Source of the DNA: Sipunculus nudus
Taxonomy: Eukaryota > Annelida > Sipuncula > Golfingiida > Sipunculidae
Direction of reading: 5' to 3'
Assembly (NCBI GenBank): GCA_026874595.1
Contig: CM049317.1
Coordinates: 52,223,618-52,287,617 of the forward strand
DNA length: 64,000 nucleotides
Shown here: positions 10,780 to 23,698 of the stretch, one piece after another
Layout of the letters: each line of letters starts with the position of its first letter
Position numbering within the stretch: position 1 is the stretch's first letter
Notes under the pieces: generated by a model
The model's input: only the letters and a program-made list of their open reading frames with translations
Databases searched by the model: none
What the model was told of the DNA's origin: nothing
Position numbers and translations under genes: made by a program

Positions 10780-10801
10780 CCGGAAGCGGGTATGCTTCCG
10801 G
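10780..10801. repeat. inverted CCGGAAGC pair
   Basis: CCGGAAGC at 10780..10787 and its exact complement at 10794..10801 flank a 6-base spacer. CCGGAAG is the core recognised by ETS-family factors, but no transcription start is visible nearby, so it is recorded as a structure only. Confidence 0.5.
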
Positions 10802-13800
10802 TTATCTTCCCCAGCTGCCGTTCTATTCTATACTCAGTGTGTGATTAGTTACTATCACTATTTCTAACTGCAACATTAAACTGAACTCCTTTTAAACCAG
10901 AAATTCACTGAGCTGAGGGCATGCCTTCTGTTCGTAAGTCTGGATCGCCACCAATATTTAAAGGAATCTTCCCTGGTCCATGTTTACATTCCTCAAGCAT
11001 CGATTGTACACTCCAGTCGTTCAAGGTTTCCTTATTTTTTGTTACTGTTTAGCAAGTTTTTTTTTGGATTGGCACAGGGCCAAGAATCAGACCATCGAGA
11101 GCGGGATGTCACGGATTTAAAACCTTGGTATTGAATGCACAGCGCGATACCATGCTGTCATTGGTCTGGTTACAATTGTTTGCCCCTTTGGTGAGACCCG
11201 AAGAATCTTGCTATACAATCCAGCTGTTAAAATGAAGGCGATCTGGAACTACTGCAGGGTATAACCGCTACATGAGGAAGGTAGTCCTATCGTTCCACAA
11301 ATTTTTCACGGAAGTGGAAAAAAAATCTGTAATTAAAAAAGACGGACTAACACGACGGAAGACACAACCTGCTCCACGAATCAAATAAAACATTAACTGT
11401 AAAACTCTTGTTACTGGGAATCATTGAGTAAATCGTTTCCAACTGTTACAGAGTGGTATAAAATAAATATCCTTGAGGTAAATTTGATTAAATCATAGAT
11501 AATATAACCTAGATAAGAAGACCTCTGTCATGATGTATGGAGAGTTGCTCATTTGTTAAGTTATTCGCAAACCCATTTAGGTATTTGTCAAGATAAAAAG
11601 GCCGAACAACGTCCCTGTTTCAAAACCCGATAACAGTTATTTTAATACTTCTTTTTTCAATACTGCTTCCTATTGATAGTGCGTGTAGAGCTTAAATATG
11701 GACAGAATGCCAAAAACCTGCAGAAAGCAAAAGGAATTCTAGCTACAGGAAGAAATATGCAAGAAATATTTGATTCCAGAATCATTACTCAATAATATCA
11801 AACTGAAGGGATCCAAAATCAAATGGGTAAGTACCTATTATAGGTACACCAAAATCACAGATGGAAAATATTCCACGGACCCTCAATGTCTTTAATGAGA
11901 ACTCAAGGATGATGCTCACTGTGGCCTTTTTTCCCCGTTACCATGGGAACATGAGACCCATTTCTCTACCTTTTGCTTCTCAGTAGAAAGGTAGAGGCGC
12001 TTGCTGTGTTTAAAAACCCGGGTCTGATATTTCTGTAGGAGTACTGAGGGCCCAGAGAATGGAAATTCAAAGAGTCAGTCCCTGGGAGCGCGCCGCCCTG
12101 TAATCCCATTACGCGGAGTTCTGTTTGGCGGACAGAATGTCGTCTGCCGGTGACGCCTGGACTCAGCCATGAAAACTGTTTTTTTATCTGTTAGGTCAAC
12201 TGTAGCTGTTCCAGGACAATCTATAAACAAATACATTTATTTTCCAGCGGTTGTTTCACACAGAGGCAGAAATGTTCATTGAAAAACTAGTCGTAACGGA
12301 GGAATATGATATAGTGACCCTGGAAAGTAATAATCAGATATTATATTGAACATGTATTTTTTTCTTAGTTGGTAACTGCTAACGCATTCAGTAAATGCAT
12401 TTTGTGTGTAAACGCCTCCACTTTTAATGTTGACTCGAAAAAAATTCGAATTCGGGACTGCAATTTTCGTACAGACTAAAACTCAGATGTTGCAGCTTCA
12501 CATGTTGGAATTAATTATAATTTCTATAATTTACCCATTATGGACCAAATGAGATATTTTATGTTGACACTTTTTCTCCTCGAATTTAACTGGAAATTGC
12601 CTATCTGAGTAAAATCCTTACTTAGCTTATCTTCTATGATGTACCTTTATTATATAAAAGGCGAGAAACCAGACATAATACGTCAGTCTACAACTACCTG
12701 TGAGGTAAATCATTAAACGTGCTTGCGCATGAATATATCACACTTCAGAAATAATCTCACGTCTAGACCAGCTATTACAAATAACAGACGTAACATGCTA
12801 TGATTCCGGCAGAAACACAAATAACGACAGTTATAATTAGCGAAGCACTTAAATAGCGGTGTGTAAGTAATGTTAAACCAGGCGTAGATGTACTGCATTC
12901 CCCAGTCCCCGGCGACTACGGCGTTGGACGTTGGGTCGTATTTGTAGAACGGTTGAATTGCCATTGACTTTCTCATGTTCTCATCTATCTTGGAAACCCC
13001 GGCACACAGCTGCATCAATAAGACAGCCCAGTATTTGAGCCACTAATTGTCGAACTCAAACAGAATCGATGATTAATCGCATGGGCTGTTTTTCCCGACG
13101 CTTGCGGCACTTGATTAATGAAACAGGTTTTCCCCAATGGAAGCTTACACAAGCTGAGTGTGAATTCCGTGTGAAAGTGGGTTCCAGGTACGAGGTCTTA
13201 CCGAACCCACTCTCCCGGGTTGCAATCTATTTTCCTTTATACTGAACTTAAGAGGAAGACGTTCACGATCGGTAACATACTAAAATGCTTTCAACACATA
13301 GTGTATATTTATCTGTATCTGGTATGTTAAAAATAAATGATGTATTACTGTGTAATATAAACGGGGATTTCGAAAAATTAACTCGACAGCCAAATTCTGT
13401 TGAAATCGAGTTTGGATTATTAATATATATGTCCAAATTTACTTTTGTTCATGTGAAATGAGACTACACATTTTGCCATACGCAAACTGTTGAAAAAAAA
13501 TCTCGACACAATTATCTTAAATGCCTCACTGTGGTTGTTTAAAGTTCTGTTTAAAATTCGTAAAATTGGAATATTCATCCCTATATAATATTTTGTTTGG
13601 TTTTCAGGCTTTTCTTTTCCACAAGATACACATATCTAAACCACTTTCAGTTCACTCCAGACATGTTCAATCTATTGCTCGTACAAAGGAAAACTATTTT
13701 TGCGAAATGATACGGCAGTCAATACCCAGACCTGGTGCAAGAGAGAGTTCGCAGGTGTTAAGAGATAGAGCTATAAAAACCGATGCAGCCGCTGGATAAA

Positions 13801-14306
13801 TGAAGTTACTGGTAGGGTTATCATTGGATACTAAATTAAATTAGTTGGCAGCATATCCGTACATGACAGTATAACATGACGAAAAAAAGCGTTTCTTGTC
13901 TATCTCCGGTATTTTTCTGTGGAATTAAAAGATAGAGGCGCAGTTTTTTGCGCACAGAAAAATTAGGTTAATTCTGCAGCAGATACAAAACAAGATGTTG
14001 AATCAGTGAGTTGGATCTTGAAGAGTCTGTCCCGATTCTATATAATCGCATCAATAGCTTATTTTATACCACCCCCGTCACACAACCTGGTAAAGTGGAC
14101 AGCGAAGTTTTCCGTGATAGCAGCAAAGTAACTGGTATGATTCACAAAAAAAATCAGATGTCTTTTTACATGTCTGTTTTTTACATGGCCTTCTACGTAT
14201 AAATTGGTTCCGGCAATATTTAGCTCTGCAAAATACTTTGATTAATATAAACTTTGAAAATAATTCTGGTTTTAAAGGCCAATACTGTTGGCATGCAGTA
14301 TCATTA
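10802..14306. other. anonymous intronic sequence
   Basis: No repeat family or supported exon was recognised. It contains a 10-bp inverted repeat CTCTACCTTT / AAAGGTAGAG near 11975-12000 and a small G+C-rich patch at 12060-12150 with stops in every frame that I checked. Confidence 0.35.
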
Positions 14307-14381
14307 TTTTTTATTATGATTATTGTGATTATTTTTATTGTTATTTTACTATTTTTTATTATTATTATTATTATTATATCA
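14307..14381. repeat. impure (ATT)n microsatellite
   Basis: ATT/TTA triplets interrupted by TG and T-runs; the Ile-rich frames across it are repeat artefacts. Confidence 0.85.
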
Positions 14382-15555
14382 ATTGTGTCCCTGTTGTTGC
14401 TGTTGTTTACTCTAAAAACCACCGAGAGAAATAATCAACGACTGAATAATTAATTAATTTTGGCATTATCTGATAGGTTTACAGTAATTTGATATGATTG
14501 ATAACATTTCTGCATTCCATCAGTACAATTATCCGACATCTGAAATTCAAACCTAACCCCGTACCATTAATTAGAATTTTGTCGTAAATTTTATACTTGT
14601 GCCTCGACTTAGTAATACAATATCCTAACATCGTCAGGTCACATCAAGTCATTGTATGAATTTTGAACAAACTCTACATGTATTGAAAATGGCCATGCAT
14701 GTATGTGGGTTTAACTGTAAATGTCATCTGGGTAATCTCGTAAACATACAGAACAGTATAATGTTTTTGGATGAAAAGGCTTTATCAGCAATGAATGTAA
14801 AAAACACACCCTATGTTGTGTTCGCAGAAAAAATGCGGGGTAAAAAATCAAAGAATTCCTAGTTAACGAAATGTTTATTTCTACTGGCAGTATGTCTGTT
14901 CAATCGCTGGTTTCCTTTGCCTCAGAAGCAAACGGCTTTTGACGAGCGGGACAGGTATTTATAAATAGTTGTTCGGCCCACGTGGCCCTTTTGGAAGTTG
15001 TGCCAGGCGGAGGGATATAAACTATCTCTCTTGGCAAAATCCCGCCCCGTCGCGTAAATTAGGGCAATTAACAGAGATCTGTCTGTGCGTCACCGATTGC
15101 GGGCGAGAAAGTATGTAGGTTTATATGCCATTGGGGTAGAAGGCAGAAAAAAGGGTTGAGATGTCTGCTTCTGCTTATTAAAGGAATGTCTCTCTGCAGG
15201 AGTCAGCATTTTGTGGATACGCCTCAAGGCTGAACTAGATACCCCCAACAAAAGACGCATTCATATACACGTCAACAACAGTAGCGCGTCGTATACCAAC
15301 ATGTGTTTAAAATTACTGCTGTGGTTTTCAGGCTGAAGTCTATAGACTATAGTGTGTTGGCAATAACATAATAACAAGAGGAAAAAGAATAACCTATTAT
15401 AACTGAGCGAGCATGATTTGGGTTTACATCTTGGGGGCGTGGAATAGCCAAGAGGTCATGCTTGAATGTTTGAAATAGCGAGAATACCGAGTTCTGTTGA
15501 TAGATTTGTCTATCATAATTCTTTAAAATAGGGTTAAATGGCCGATTTGTCGGAT

Positions 15556-15815
15556 ATAATACTTGCCTCCACCAGAAGGATAAGCGTTCATCCGCGTTCG
15601 TGTGTATGTGTGCGTAGGTGTGTTTGTGTGATGTTCACAACATCACTCATGCAATCATCAGAGGAATCTCATTAGATTTTCAGGGCATTTCGGGAACGGG
15701 CCAAGGAAGAATCGATTAGATTTTAGTGTGGATCCGGATTCTAGAACGTCTTCAAGGAATATTAACAAATGCACTTACGCCTATTCACGAATGAACCTGG
15801 GAATATGGGCCGAAT
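15556..15815 (-). mobile_element. dispersed repeat with GTGGATCCGGAT core, copy 1
   Basis: Read on the minus strand, this unit runs from the CCCATATTCCCAGG segment through the ATCCGGATCCACAC core to a GTTCACAACATCACTC-like segment and a GGTGGAGGCAAG tail. It shares core and outer segments with 26345..26586 and, in opposite orientation, 41692..41850. The layout (degenerate body, ATCCGGATCC core, short-period AACAGACAAACA-like stretch, GGAGG tail) is one seen widely in invertebrate genomes. There is no coding capacity, and I cannot assign a class. Confidence 0.55.
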
Positions 15816-17379
15816 TAGTGCAGACAAACACGTATTTTTAGCATCCCACAACAAGGAACCCAAAATGGCGAAGGCCTGCATTCCTGAGAATGCATATTTC
15901 TATATCTAGGTTGCATTTGGCCTTTACAAATGTGACTTTATTAGCCAGGACGGTATAAATATGTTCATTTTTAATCACATCTGTTGCCAGTATTGTTCTA
16001 AAGAAATGAACAGGTTTTCACAATATCTGATTCATGTGGTGAAAAACTTGTAAATTGCAGTGCTGGTCCAGGGTTGTTTTCGATGCGGAACAATTCATGA
16101 TTGTCTGGTGTTTTTCTCTATAGGAACCTCCTGTTTATTCAACATTAGCGGATATAATTGCGCTGTACTAACTATATCAGTTATATTTAATATGAAGCAT
16201 TCTATCGGATATCTGGAAAAAAAACCCACATTTGATTAAGAACGAAGGCTCGATTTATACATGTGAATGATTCATTTATAGTAACATTTTGTGTAAGAAT
16301 ATTAAGTAAATCTGTTACCAAACTAAATACTCTGAAGCATCCTTGTACTCTCACCAATACATAAATTTATAAAGAAGTGCTCCGCAAATCTGTCACCCGG
16401 GAGCAGGTCTTTTTTTTTTAATTTTCAGTTTAGACCAAACACACAATAACACTTTATCCAACAAGCAAACACTAATAAGGAATTTCATCATATGAGACAC
16501 GGTAAAGACTTTGCTAACCAAACGTGTGGAGTGCGGTTACCGGTCAACTGCTGTGTGGGCCATCTTGCGGGTTTTATTAAAAGATATACCTACGTGAGGC
16601 TCCGGCAGGGTACTCACCATTAACGAAAATATTTTATTTAGTTTTCTCCTTTATCTTTAAAGATAGTTTTAATACAAATACGATGTTTTATGTCGTTATA
16701 ACGGACCCAGACACTGAGTATCAGTCGTTTCCAACACTGGTCTCTAGTGAACGAAAACGCCTGTTTTCGGTTTCGGTCTCTGTCGACACTCCATTCATCA
16801 GTAACAATCAATTATCTCGGCAGTACCCACATTTACACCATTGTTTATACAGCTACAATGTTTTTGTACATGTCTGGGCTAAATTCCTATTCATCAAACT
16901 AAGCTTTCATGTAATAACGAAAAGCTGGTGATGCATTGCATGGTGGTATTTTACCGTGACTACGGTTTGTTCATTAACGTGAGTGACATGCTATAAGCCA
17001 TATTGTTGCCCATCGCATCACAAATGCCACCGTTTAATCCCAAAAAAAGAAAAATCGTTACAGAGTTTTCTGTGAACAACTGTATATTTTATGCATGAAT
17101 CATTGATCAAAACATTATTTTATCTCATCCAACACCGATATGGTTTTGGGAACTGTTATCCGTAATACTACAGTCGATCCCGTTTAATTTGATATCGTAT
17201 TGTAAACTGATTATATTCATTTAATCGAGATATTCAAATAAACGGGATGTTAAATACCATCAGACGGCTTGCGTGTGTTTTCCACATATAAATACAAATG
17301 TGTTCTGTATACAACTATTGAATAAAAATATTTCGTATTTGCTTTCTTTGAAATGAATTATGTAGAATATGACCTTCGG

Positions 17380-17420
17380 TTCGGCATAGAGCGCATACCT
17401 CCGCCAAGGCAGAGCAATCC
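17380..17420. mobile_element. fragment with GCGCATACCTCCGCCAAGG
   Basis: This short segment matches the CCTCCGCC-type tail associated with the ATCCGGATCC dispersed family. Only about 40 bp is recognisable. Confidence 0.35.
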
Positions 17421-17594
17421 TGCTGGATTGCAGGCCCTTCAAACCATACAATAATAAATAATACCAGTGTTATAGTAATAGAGAGTATTGCTCTTACAGT
17501 GATATAATCTATTAGCAAAGCCAGTTATTCACTAACCTTTTCTATAGTATTCTTTATTTGATTTCTGACTTATTCTCGTACTTAATGAATTTAA

Positions 17595-17765
17595 GGTGTT
17601 CCTGTTAAGAAAAGGTCTTATAACGCCTCTGTGACTGATGTTTAAGATGCTTTGTGTACAATATGTAGGTAAACATAACAATGTTGAGAAACAGGAAAAA
17701 ACATGTGATCAATGGTGGTCGGTTGCTTATTTGTAAAAGTTGAAATGTCATTACATGCAGTTGCA
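17595..17765 (+). repeat. dispersed repeat B, copy 1
   Basis: The segment starting GGTGTTCCTGTTAAGAAAAG shares an ordered series of blocks (CTTATAACGCC, TGTGA-TGATGT, AACATGTGA) with 31418..31565. Its nature is unknown and it is non-coding. Confidence 0.5.
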
Positions 17766-17984
17766 AAATGCCCTTTGGAAAACTCTGGTTCCTCTAATGA
17801 TAATAAGACGGTAATAGAAACAGCCTGTGTGTGCTGGGATTGACCTCTCCTGACTTAAAACGGTTCAAGCGATTATCTTCAGTTAATAAACGACAGCTAT
17901 CAGAAAAGGTCCCCATAAAAAATTTCGAGGGCCTGTAACTGAATATTTCCTGATAATTACCAGATGCACACCATAACTCCTTCC

Positions 17985-18110
17985 CTGGCCCGTGGCCTAT
18001 ATTCAGTAATTTTTCTGGGCAGTCTTGCTAACAGACAAACAGAGTAGCAAACAAACAGACAGACACGATTGGAGACATAACCTGTATAGCGAAGGTAATG
18101 CCTGGCCTCA
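17985..18110 (+). mobile_element. tail fragment of the dispersed ATCCGGATCC family
   Basis: TTGCTAACAGACAAACAGA, more AAACAGACAGACA repeats and then GACATAACCT near a GAAGGTAATG end form the typical tail of this family. The body to the left is too degenerate to delimit. Confidence 0.45.
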
Positions 18111-18509
18111 CTGTCTGTGGAGAATTATTGTTAGTAAACACGGCAGCATCGGAAAACTAGTTAGTTCGGTCCAAAATGTGCCCTAACTGCGAAACCTTGA
18201 ATGGACCTGGGCCGGATTCTGGGGATAATGGGGCTTATTGATAATAAATCGGATTAACTTGTCGTGACAAAGGATCTCTAGGGGCTCCCTCCAATCACTC
18301 ATCAGCGAACATTGAATAAATCGTAAGGAAATTTCAAGCTTAAGTGACTCTGAGGAATAGAGAGACGTTTCTGACTGGAATAATTTTGTTACAGTTTAAT
18401 GAAGTACCTTGGACAGACTCTTGTACGCGTGTAAGATCACTATGTTCTTGGATATGTGTATAGCTATACTTCAAATTATAGTCAATTACACTTATAGTGT
18501 TCATCGGAT

Positions 18510-18520
18510 TTATATATATA

Positions 18521-18551
<31 letters not shown>

Positions 18552-18606
18552 GTTTCAGAATGAGACATTAGTTATTAAAAAAGATGTATGTCAATCAGAA
18601 ATAGTC

Positions 18607-18643
<37 letters not shown>
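18510..18643. repeat. pair of (TA)n microsatellites
   Basis: TA runs at 18510..18551 and 18610..18643 are separated by about 58 bp of unique sequence. Confidence 0.95.
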
Positions 18644-18649
<6 letters not shown>

Positions 18650-19307
18650 CCATTGTATGTCAAAGAAGTTCAATATGTGACAATGACTTAACTGCATAAA
18701 CACTCATAGTAAATAGTATAAAAAGTAAATAGTATTTGTTTAAAACTTTTAATTAATACTCCCTTTCTATTTCGGTTCCTTGTCATGAGGTAATGACGAA
18801 CGATGGCAAATCACATTTTAGCGTTTTTTTTTTAAACTAATTTTCATGAAACAAATTGTTAGGTACATCCTATTAATATTTATCACCAAATGGCCTCGTC
18901 CCGTCGGTTTACATTTAGTGAGAGGAGCGAACATTTTGTCAGATATTTTAAAGTAAGTGGGTATATTATATCGTTGATTGTCTTTTGCATTTTTATGGAA
19001 ATTTAGTACGTTTCAACGATTAGGTTCTAGTATGAGCAGATCTGGTTACGCATTATCGACTCCATCGTGAGATTTAAGGGGATATGGCCCGTTATTTCAA
19101 ACCATGCATCTAGAAAATAGGAAATTAACATCATCTAAACACGCACAAGAGCACTGAGGAGAAGTTATTAATAGAAGATTTAATTAAAAGAAAACTTGAT
19201 AGAAAAAAAAAACCTCTGGAATTTCACATGTAATTAGATTCTCATTCCGCTGAATCTTTACATTGTATCTAACTCTCTTTCTCTCTATTCTCTCTACCTC
19301 ACTTTAC

Positions 19308-19500
<193 letters not shown>

Positions 19501-19564
19501 CAGATGGACACACACATAGACAGTGCTAGCTGTTTTAGAATAATTAATAACTATATTATCTTAC

Positions 19565-20093
19565 CCATTTCTTCAAATTTCCCGGACATCATGAGAGTAG
19601 TAGCCACGATGATGACGCTCATGAGGATGAGGATGACTGATACGGTGAAGATAACCCTGACGGCTTTGCGGTGCTTGTTCTCTGGTTCGTCTGGTAAACT
19701 AGAGCAATCCGACTTCTGTGACAATAAACGTTTCTTATCTTTATTGCTACCCTTCCGACTTGGGTTTCTGTGATGTTTTTGACTTCCTTTCCGTTTCTGG
19801 CTCGATCTCCGGCTGCTGTTTGTGGAATTGTTTCTACTTTTCATGGGCCGGGTTGGAACATGCGTAGCCCCCGGAACCTCCGGTTTGTAATCATTGCATC
19901 CTACCCCCGGTTTGTAATCATTGCATCCTACCCCCGGTTTGTAGTCATTGCACCCTCCCCCCGGCTCTGAACATGTCGGCGTCGTGGACGCCGGGGGTAT
20001 AGACAGGAATACGCTGTCACTATCCTCACCCTCCACCGTGATTAAGTTACAATCACTACTGGTGGACATGGCGCAAGTGGGCACCTGAAGCAT
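19565..20093 (-). CDS. exon 1 of a minus-strand single-pass membrane protein gene
   Basis: The exon encodes 176 residues plus one base of a split codon, ending at the donor ATGG|GTAAGA. In order the protein has an acidic Ser/Thr/Pro-rich segment (1-45), three copies of GCNDYKPGV or a close variant (about 48-73), a strongly basic Ser/Lys/Arg/Asn region (84-125), a short acidic linker and one hydrophobic helix at about 144-169 (starting AVRVIFTVSVILIL). Lys/Arg residues just before the helix favour a cytoplasmic N-terminus, so a type II signal-anchor topology is inferred. The first in-frame ATG after an in-frame TAG is at 20093; a second ATG at 20069 has a better Kozak context (G at -3) and could be the true start. 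A GTG further upstream is not needed. The donor phase matches the exon at 7380..7639. I do not recognise the family; type II enzymes, collagens and receptors share this plan, so the function stays open. Confidence 0.72.
19881..19961 (-). repeat. 27-bp coding tandem repeat (3 units)
   Basis: Three 27-bp units encode three tandem 9-residue repeats. The two right-most translated units are identical at DNA level and the third differs at a few positions, so the expansion is recent and length may vary between alleles. The reading frame is kept because the period is a multiple of 3. Confidence 0.9.
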
Positions 20094-20260
20094 AAATTCC
20101 TGTGTGTGCTCCAGGGTAAACACAGACTAGCTCTTCTATCCTTCGTCGCGTCCTCCTTCAGGTAGCTCCCCCTGGTTCTCTCCCGCTTCTCCGGTTGCCA
20201 CGACAACCGCAGATACGTCGAGCGCAGTCGGAGTTCGGAACGGCCCAGTTTTCGCCAAAG
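20094..20260 (-). promoter_or_regulatory. 5' leader / promoter-proximal region of the membrane-protein gene
   Basis: The sequence just upstream of the first ATG is richer in G+C and CpG than the surroundings and has no TATA box. GTTGCCACGACAAC at 20194..20207 fits the RFX X-box pattern (GTHNYY, 2-base spacer, RRNAAC) with C in place of T in the spacer. It lies about 100 bp before the ATG, a spacing typical of functional X-boxes. The transcription start is not visible, so the boundary between promoter and 5' UTR is unknown. Confidence 0.45.
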
Positions 20261-22402
20261 ATAAATGCCAAGGGCAGACCTGCTAAATTCCCTTCACGTC
20301 AACAGGTCCCGCGATATCATACAGACGATGTGTTTTGCCTTCTGGTATTTAACGTTATGTCGAATCCGTCTGTGGATATTTTCAGTTGATGGGCAATTAT
20401 CAACAAGGTTTGTTTTGCGTATGGATGTTGTTTTCACGCTGCGTTTCACAGGATATATTGATAAATGTCGAAAGTTGTATTAGTTTCACCAATGTTAACC
20501 ACAACGGGCTTGATTGATTAATGATCATTTGTTTTTATCGACAGTGAGCAACCCAAGATATTTGAGCAGCTCAAGAGTTCGATTTTATACAAAGCAGTTG
20601 AACATCCAATTAATCACTGAAACGAGCGCCAGTAGTTCTTCCTATGTTATTCTATAGCAGTCCAGCAAGCCGTTCCAGCTGCTGATAGTTGAGAGCTTGT
20701 TTTCACGCGTGTGTTCCGCAGGGTTCCTTCTTTCTATACTGACAACTCTAGACAACATCAACTCCGGCAGACTGTAGCTGCCAGCAGGGCCAGATCAGAT
20801 GGGCGGAACTGGCTGCCAGCCAATCGATGGAAGCCTCTTCTACTGTTTGATTTCTTTTCAGTTTGTTCTGATGGACCTCATGAAGATAAAGCCCTCGTCG
20901 CTCTTGGAGGGGGCGAGTTGCCAGCCTCGTTATCGGTTCAGCTGAGGCTGTACTCCCTCTGTCTTATCGCATCTCCTCACTTCCGTGAACTGGTTATCGG
21001 GTATTAGTCAGTCTATGGTCTTATGATTCAACCTTTAACAGGTTTTAGTGCTTGCTTTTCCGACCGGTTATAAGATTTCTCTGTATCTCAGCCTTTGTCT
21101 TTAATGTGGAGCTCTGTTCCGAATGATTCACATCTGGCCCCTCAACATTCAAAAGTATACAAAGTGCTTCTTATACATCACAACAGCATTTTTACTACAG
21201 TACTCTTGCCATCACGCAAATAAATTTGTCTTCTTTATACTCATCCTATTATTAACATTTTCCGATGCTGTGCATTATCATATATATGTGGAGACATTTG
21301 TTTTCGGCATTATTATTTTTCTTCGTCATCGTTATTATTAACCTTCCACGTTTTCCTTCTGGTTTTATTTATACTAAATGAGGATATACCCTACTATGGT
21401 CAGAATAATTTGACTAAGTTTCAGTGACCTTGGCCCATTTAAAAGGTCACAGGGGTAAAAAAGAGCAATTTTTTTCGGATTTTCAATGTCGATTTTCTTC
21501 GGAACTATAAGGATTACAGTCCAATATATGACAATTCTCCCATAATATATAATTCCCAGCATTCTTGGGGGTACCGCTTTGAATTCAGTCATGAGGAACA
21601 ATATGTGACTCAGCACTTTTAAGTTAAGCTACGTTTCCGGATAACCCATATAACCAAAACCTTTACAGGCATATGCCCGTTACAACGTATGAGTGAAGTG
21701 GTAAGTTTGGTAGCGATATCTTTATTACTTTTTTAATAATTTGCAAATTACGAAAATTGGAAGCATTTTCATCTGATCTCTGAAACACAAGAAATAACGG
21801 CCAAATTTCATTTGTTATACATAACTATAGTTGTACCTAAACTGCTAAAAGTCAATATGAGTTCATTGGGAGATTCGGTGATAGGGGTGGGGTGGGGAGG
21901 AAGGTGGAGTTCCGTGACTGTCCAATGACAGTTACAGAAGTCTAGTTATAATTTTTATATCTGTTCACGTCTTCAGATAGTAACAATTATTTATAAATTG
22001 CAAAATAAAGAGTAGAACAGAACATATCCTTACGAAAAACATTTTTTTTATAATATTCTTAATTTTTGTCATATTACGCTTCTAGGTCCATATAATTTCA
22101 CGATTATCATTAAGGAAATGATATTAATTTGTATAATTTTAATAGTTTCATTAAAAAACACTTATTATATATATCCGCTGATCAATCCAACCATTAATCA
22201 AATCACTGAATTATATATTACTATACCACTGCACAAACTACTATAATATTAACGATTAATATAAGGATCAGAGCAAATCCTGCACTTAAATATCTTACGT
22301 GTATTCAATAAAGGTAATGCCTATGTCCTTTTATATAAAAAAAACAGGCTGCAATACCCCGTTTCTACGTTGTCAATTTTATTTATATCCAGGTGTTTAT
22401 AA
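20261..22402. other. anonymous sequence upstream of the gene
   Basis: Positions 20700-21000 remain relatively G+C-rich and are open in one plus-strand frame, but no domain or splice structure is recognisable. This could be distal promoter or an untranslated exon on the minus strand. From 21000 onward the DNA is AT-rich and featureless. Confidence 0.35.
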
Positions 22403-22470
22403 CAGGTGGGGGGGGGGAAATGGCCGCCAGCCCTAACCTTCACACATCCAGCAAAAACACACTGGAGCAA
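22403..22470 (+). repeat. dispersed poly-G repeat C, copy 1
   Basis: GTGTTTATAACA, a run of ten G, a GCCGCCAG-type block and CATCCAGCA recur in the same order at 31117..31200, showing a shared short repeat with a variable G tract. Confidence 0.5.
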
Positions 22471-23698
22471 ATCAATACAGGCTTGCAACTATTATCGTTA
22501 CCAATGCCGTCTGTTCGGCGTCTCTCTATTCATCTGCATATCATAATTTTTAAGAATTGTATCGCTTTTTTTTAAATTTCTGCCCAGCGAGTAGGACATT
22601 TAAAGTCAATACTTAATTTTTTTTTAGCGAAGATGTACATCAACAAAATTTTGGTCAAGGTGGAAGTTCCATCATCTTGACCTTCTTTTCAATATCACAC
22701 ATATTTAAAAAAAAAATATCTTGTGAGCACATTTCTCATGAAATCCTGGATCGACTCTTATGAAATATGATGTTCCTATTAGTCACATACAGAAAACACA
22801 GGGGCAACATGGGGGAACGCATTATCTTCTGGCGGAGGTAACAAACACTGCCAAGTTTATTGGATCAGTTGTCGGGCGCCATTTGCTTCTCGGTGTGAGA
22901 ACGTGTGCTATGCAATACGCGCCAAGTCGGTACGCGCCAAGTCATAGTAAATCAACAATAAAAACCATACATCTTTGATCTCCTTACTTTAAACACTTAT
23001 TTGTTCAGTGAGGATAATCAATCTACTAAAAATGATATTATATTATAAATATATAACATATATTCGTTTTAGTATCCGATTATGAGATTTAAAAAAATAA
23101 ATTAAAAGTCTTATTTCCAAGTATATTTCCTTGATCCTTTAAAAAGTATTTGTCGATGCCTGATGTTTCCACTTAAGCACCCTCCATCTAATGACGCGTA
23201 TAAAGTCGGAAAACCTTTAATATACTAAGACAGTTCAGAGGATTGTACTGAACGAATCAGGAAGATAAACCTTTATGGAGGAGAGTCATTATTCTGAATG
23301 GTTATTGCTTCTCAACGTGTGAACTTCTGATCCAGGGGCGAAGAATTCAGTTAATGACCGATTTACTGCTGGTCGTCTCTTGAATTCTTATTATTCCCGC
23401 CAACATTGAGCTCCGAGATTAGCAGAACCATTCCTTAAAGGGTTTCTGTAAATTTTCAAGCAGCAAAAATTTTTTTTTATTTTATATCTTGATCGTTAAT
23501 TACAGTGGGAATGCTCTTGCGCATAAAAATAAAAACAGTGATAGTGCCACACATATTTAATTGATCTTGCGGTAAATCTGATGCATAACAACTTACATGT
23601 CTTTTAATAATAACAATGACCCATGGGTCATGACGCTCAGCTGACTAAGAAGACATTCACAAAAGGAATTTTATCATTCGAATGCAAAATTTTGTAGG
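22471..23698. other. anonymous AT-rich sequence
   Basis: No gene was seen. A foldback of GGTCAAG with CTTGACC lies at about 22653-22683, and TACGCGCCAAGTC is directly doubled at about 22918-22945. Confidence 0.35.
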
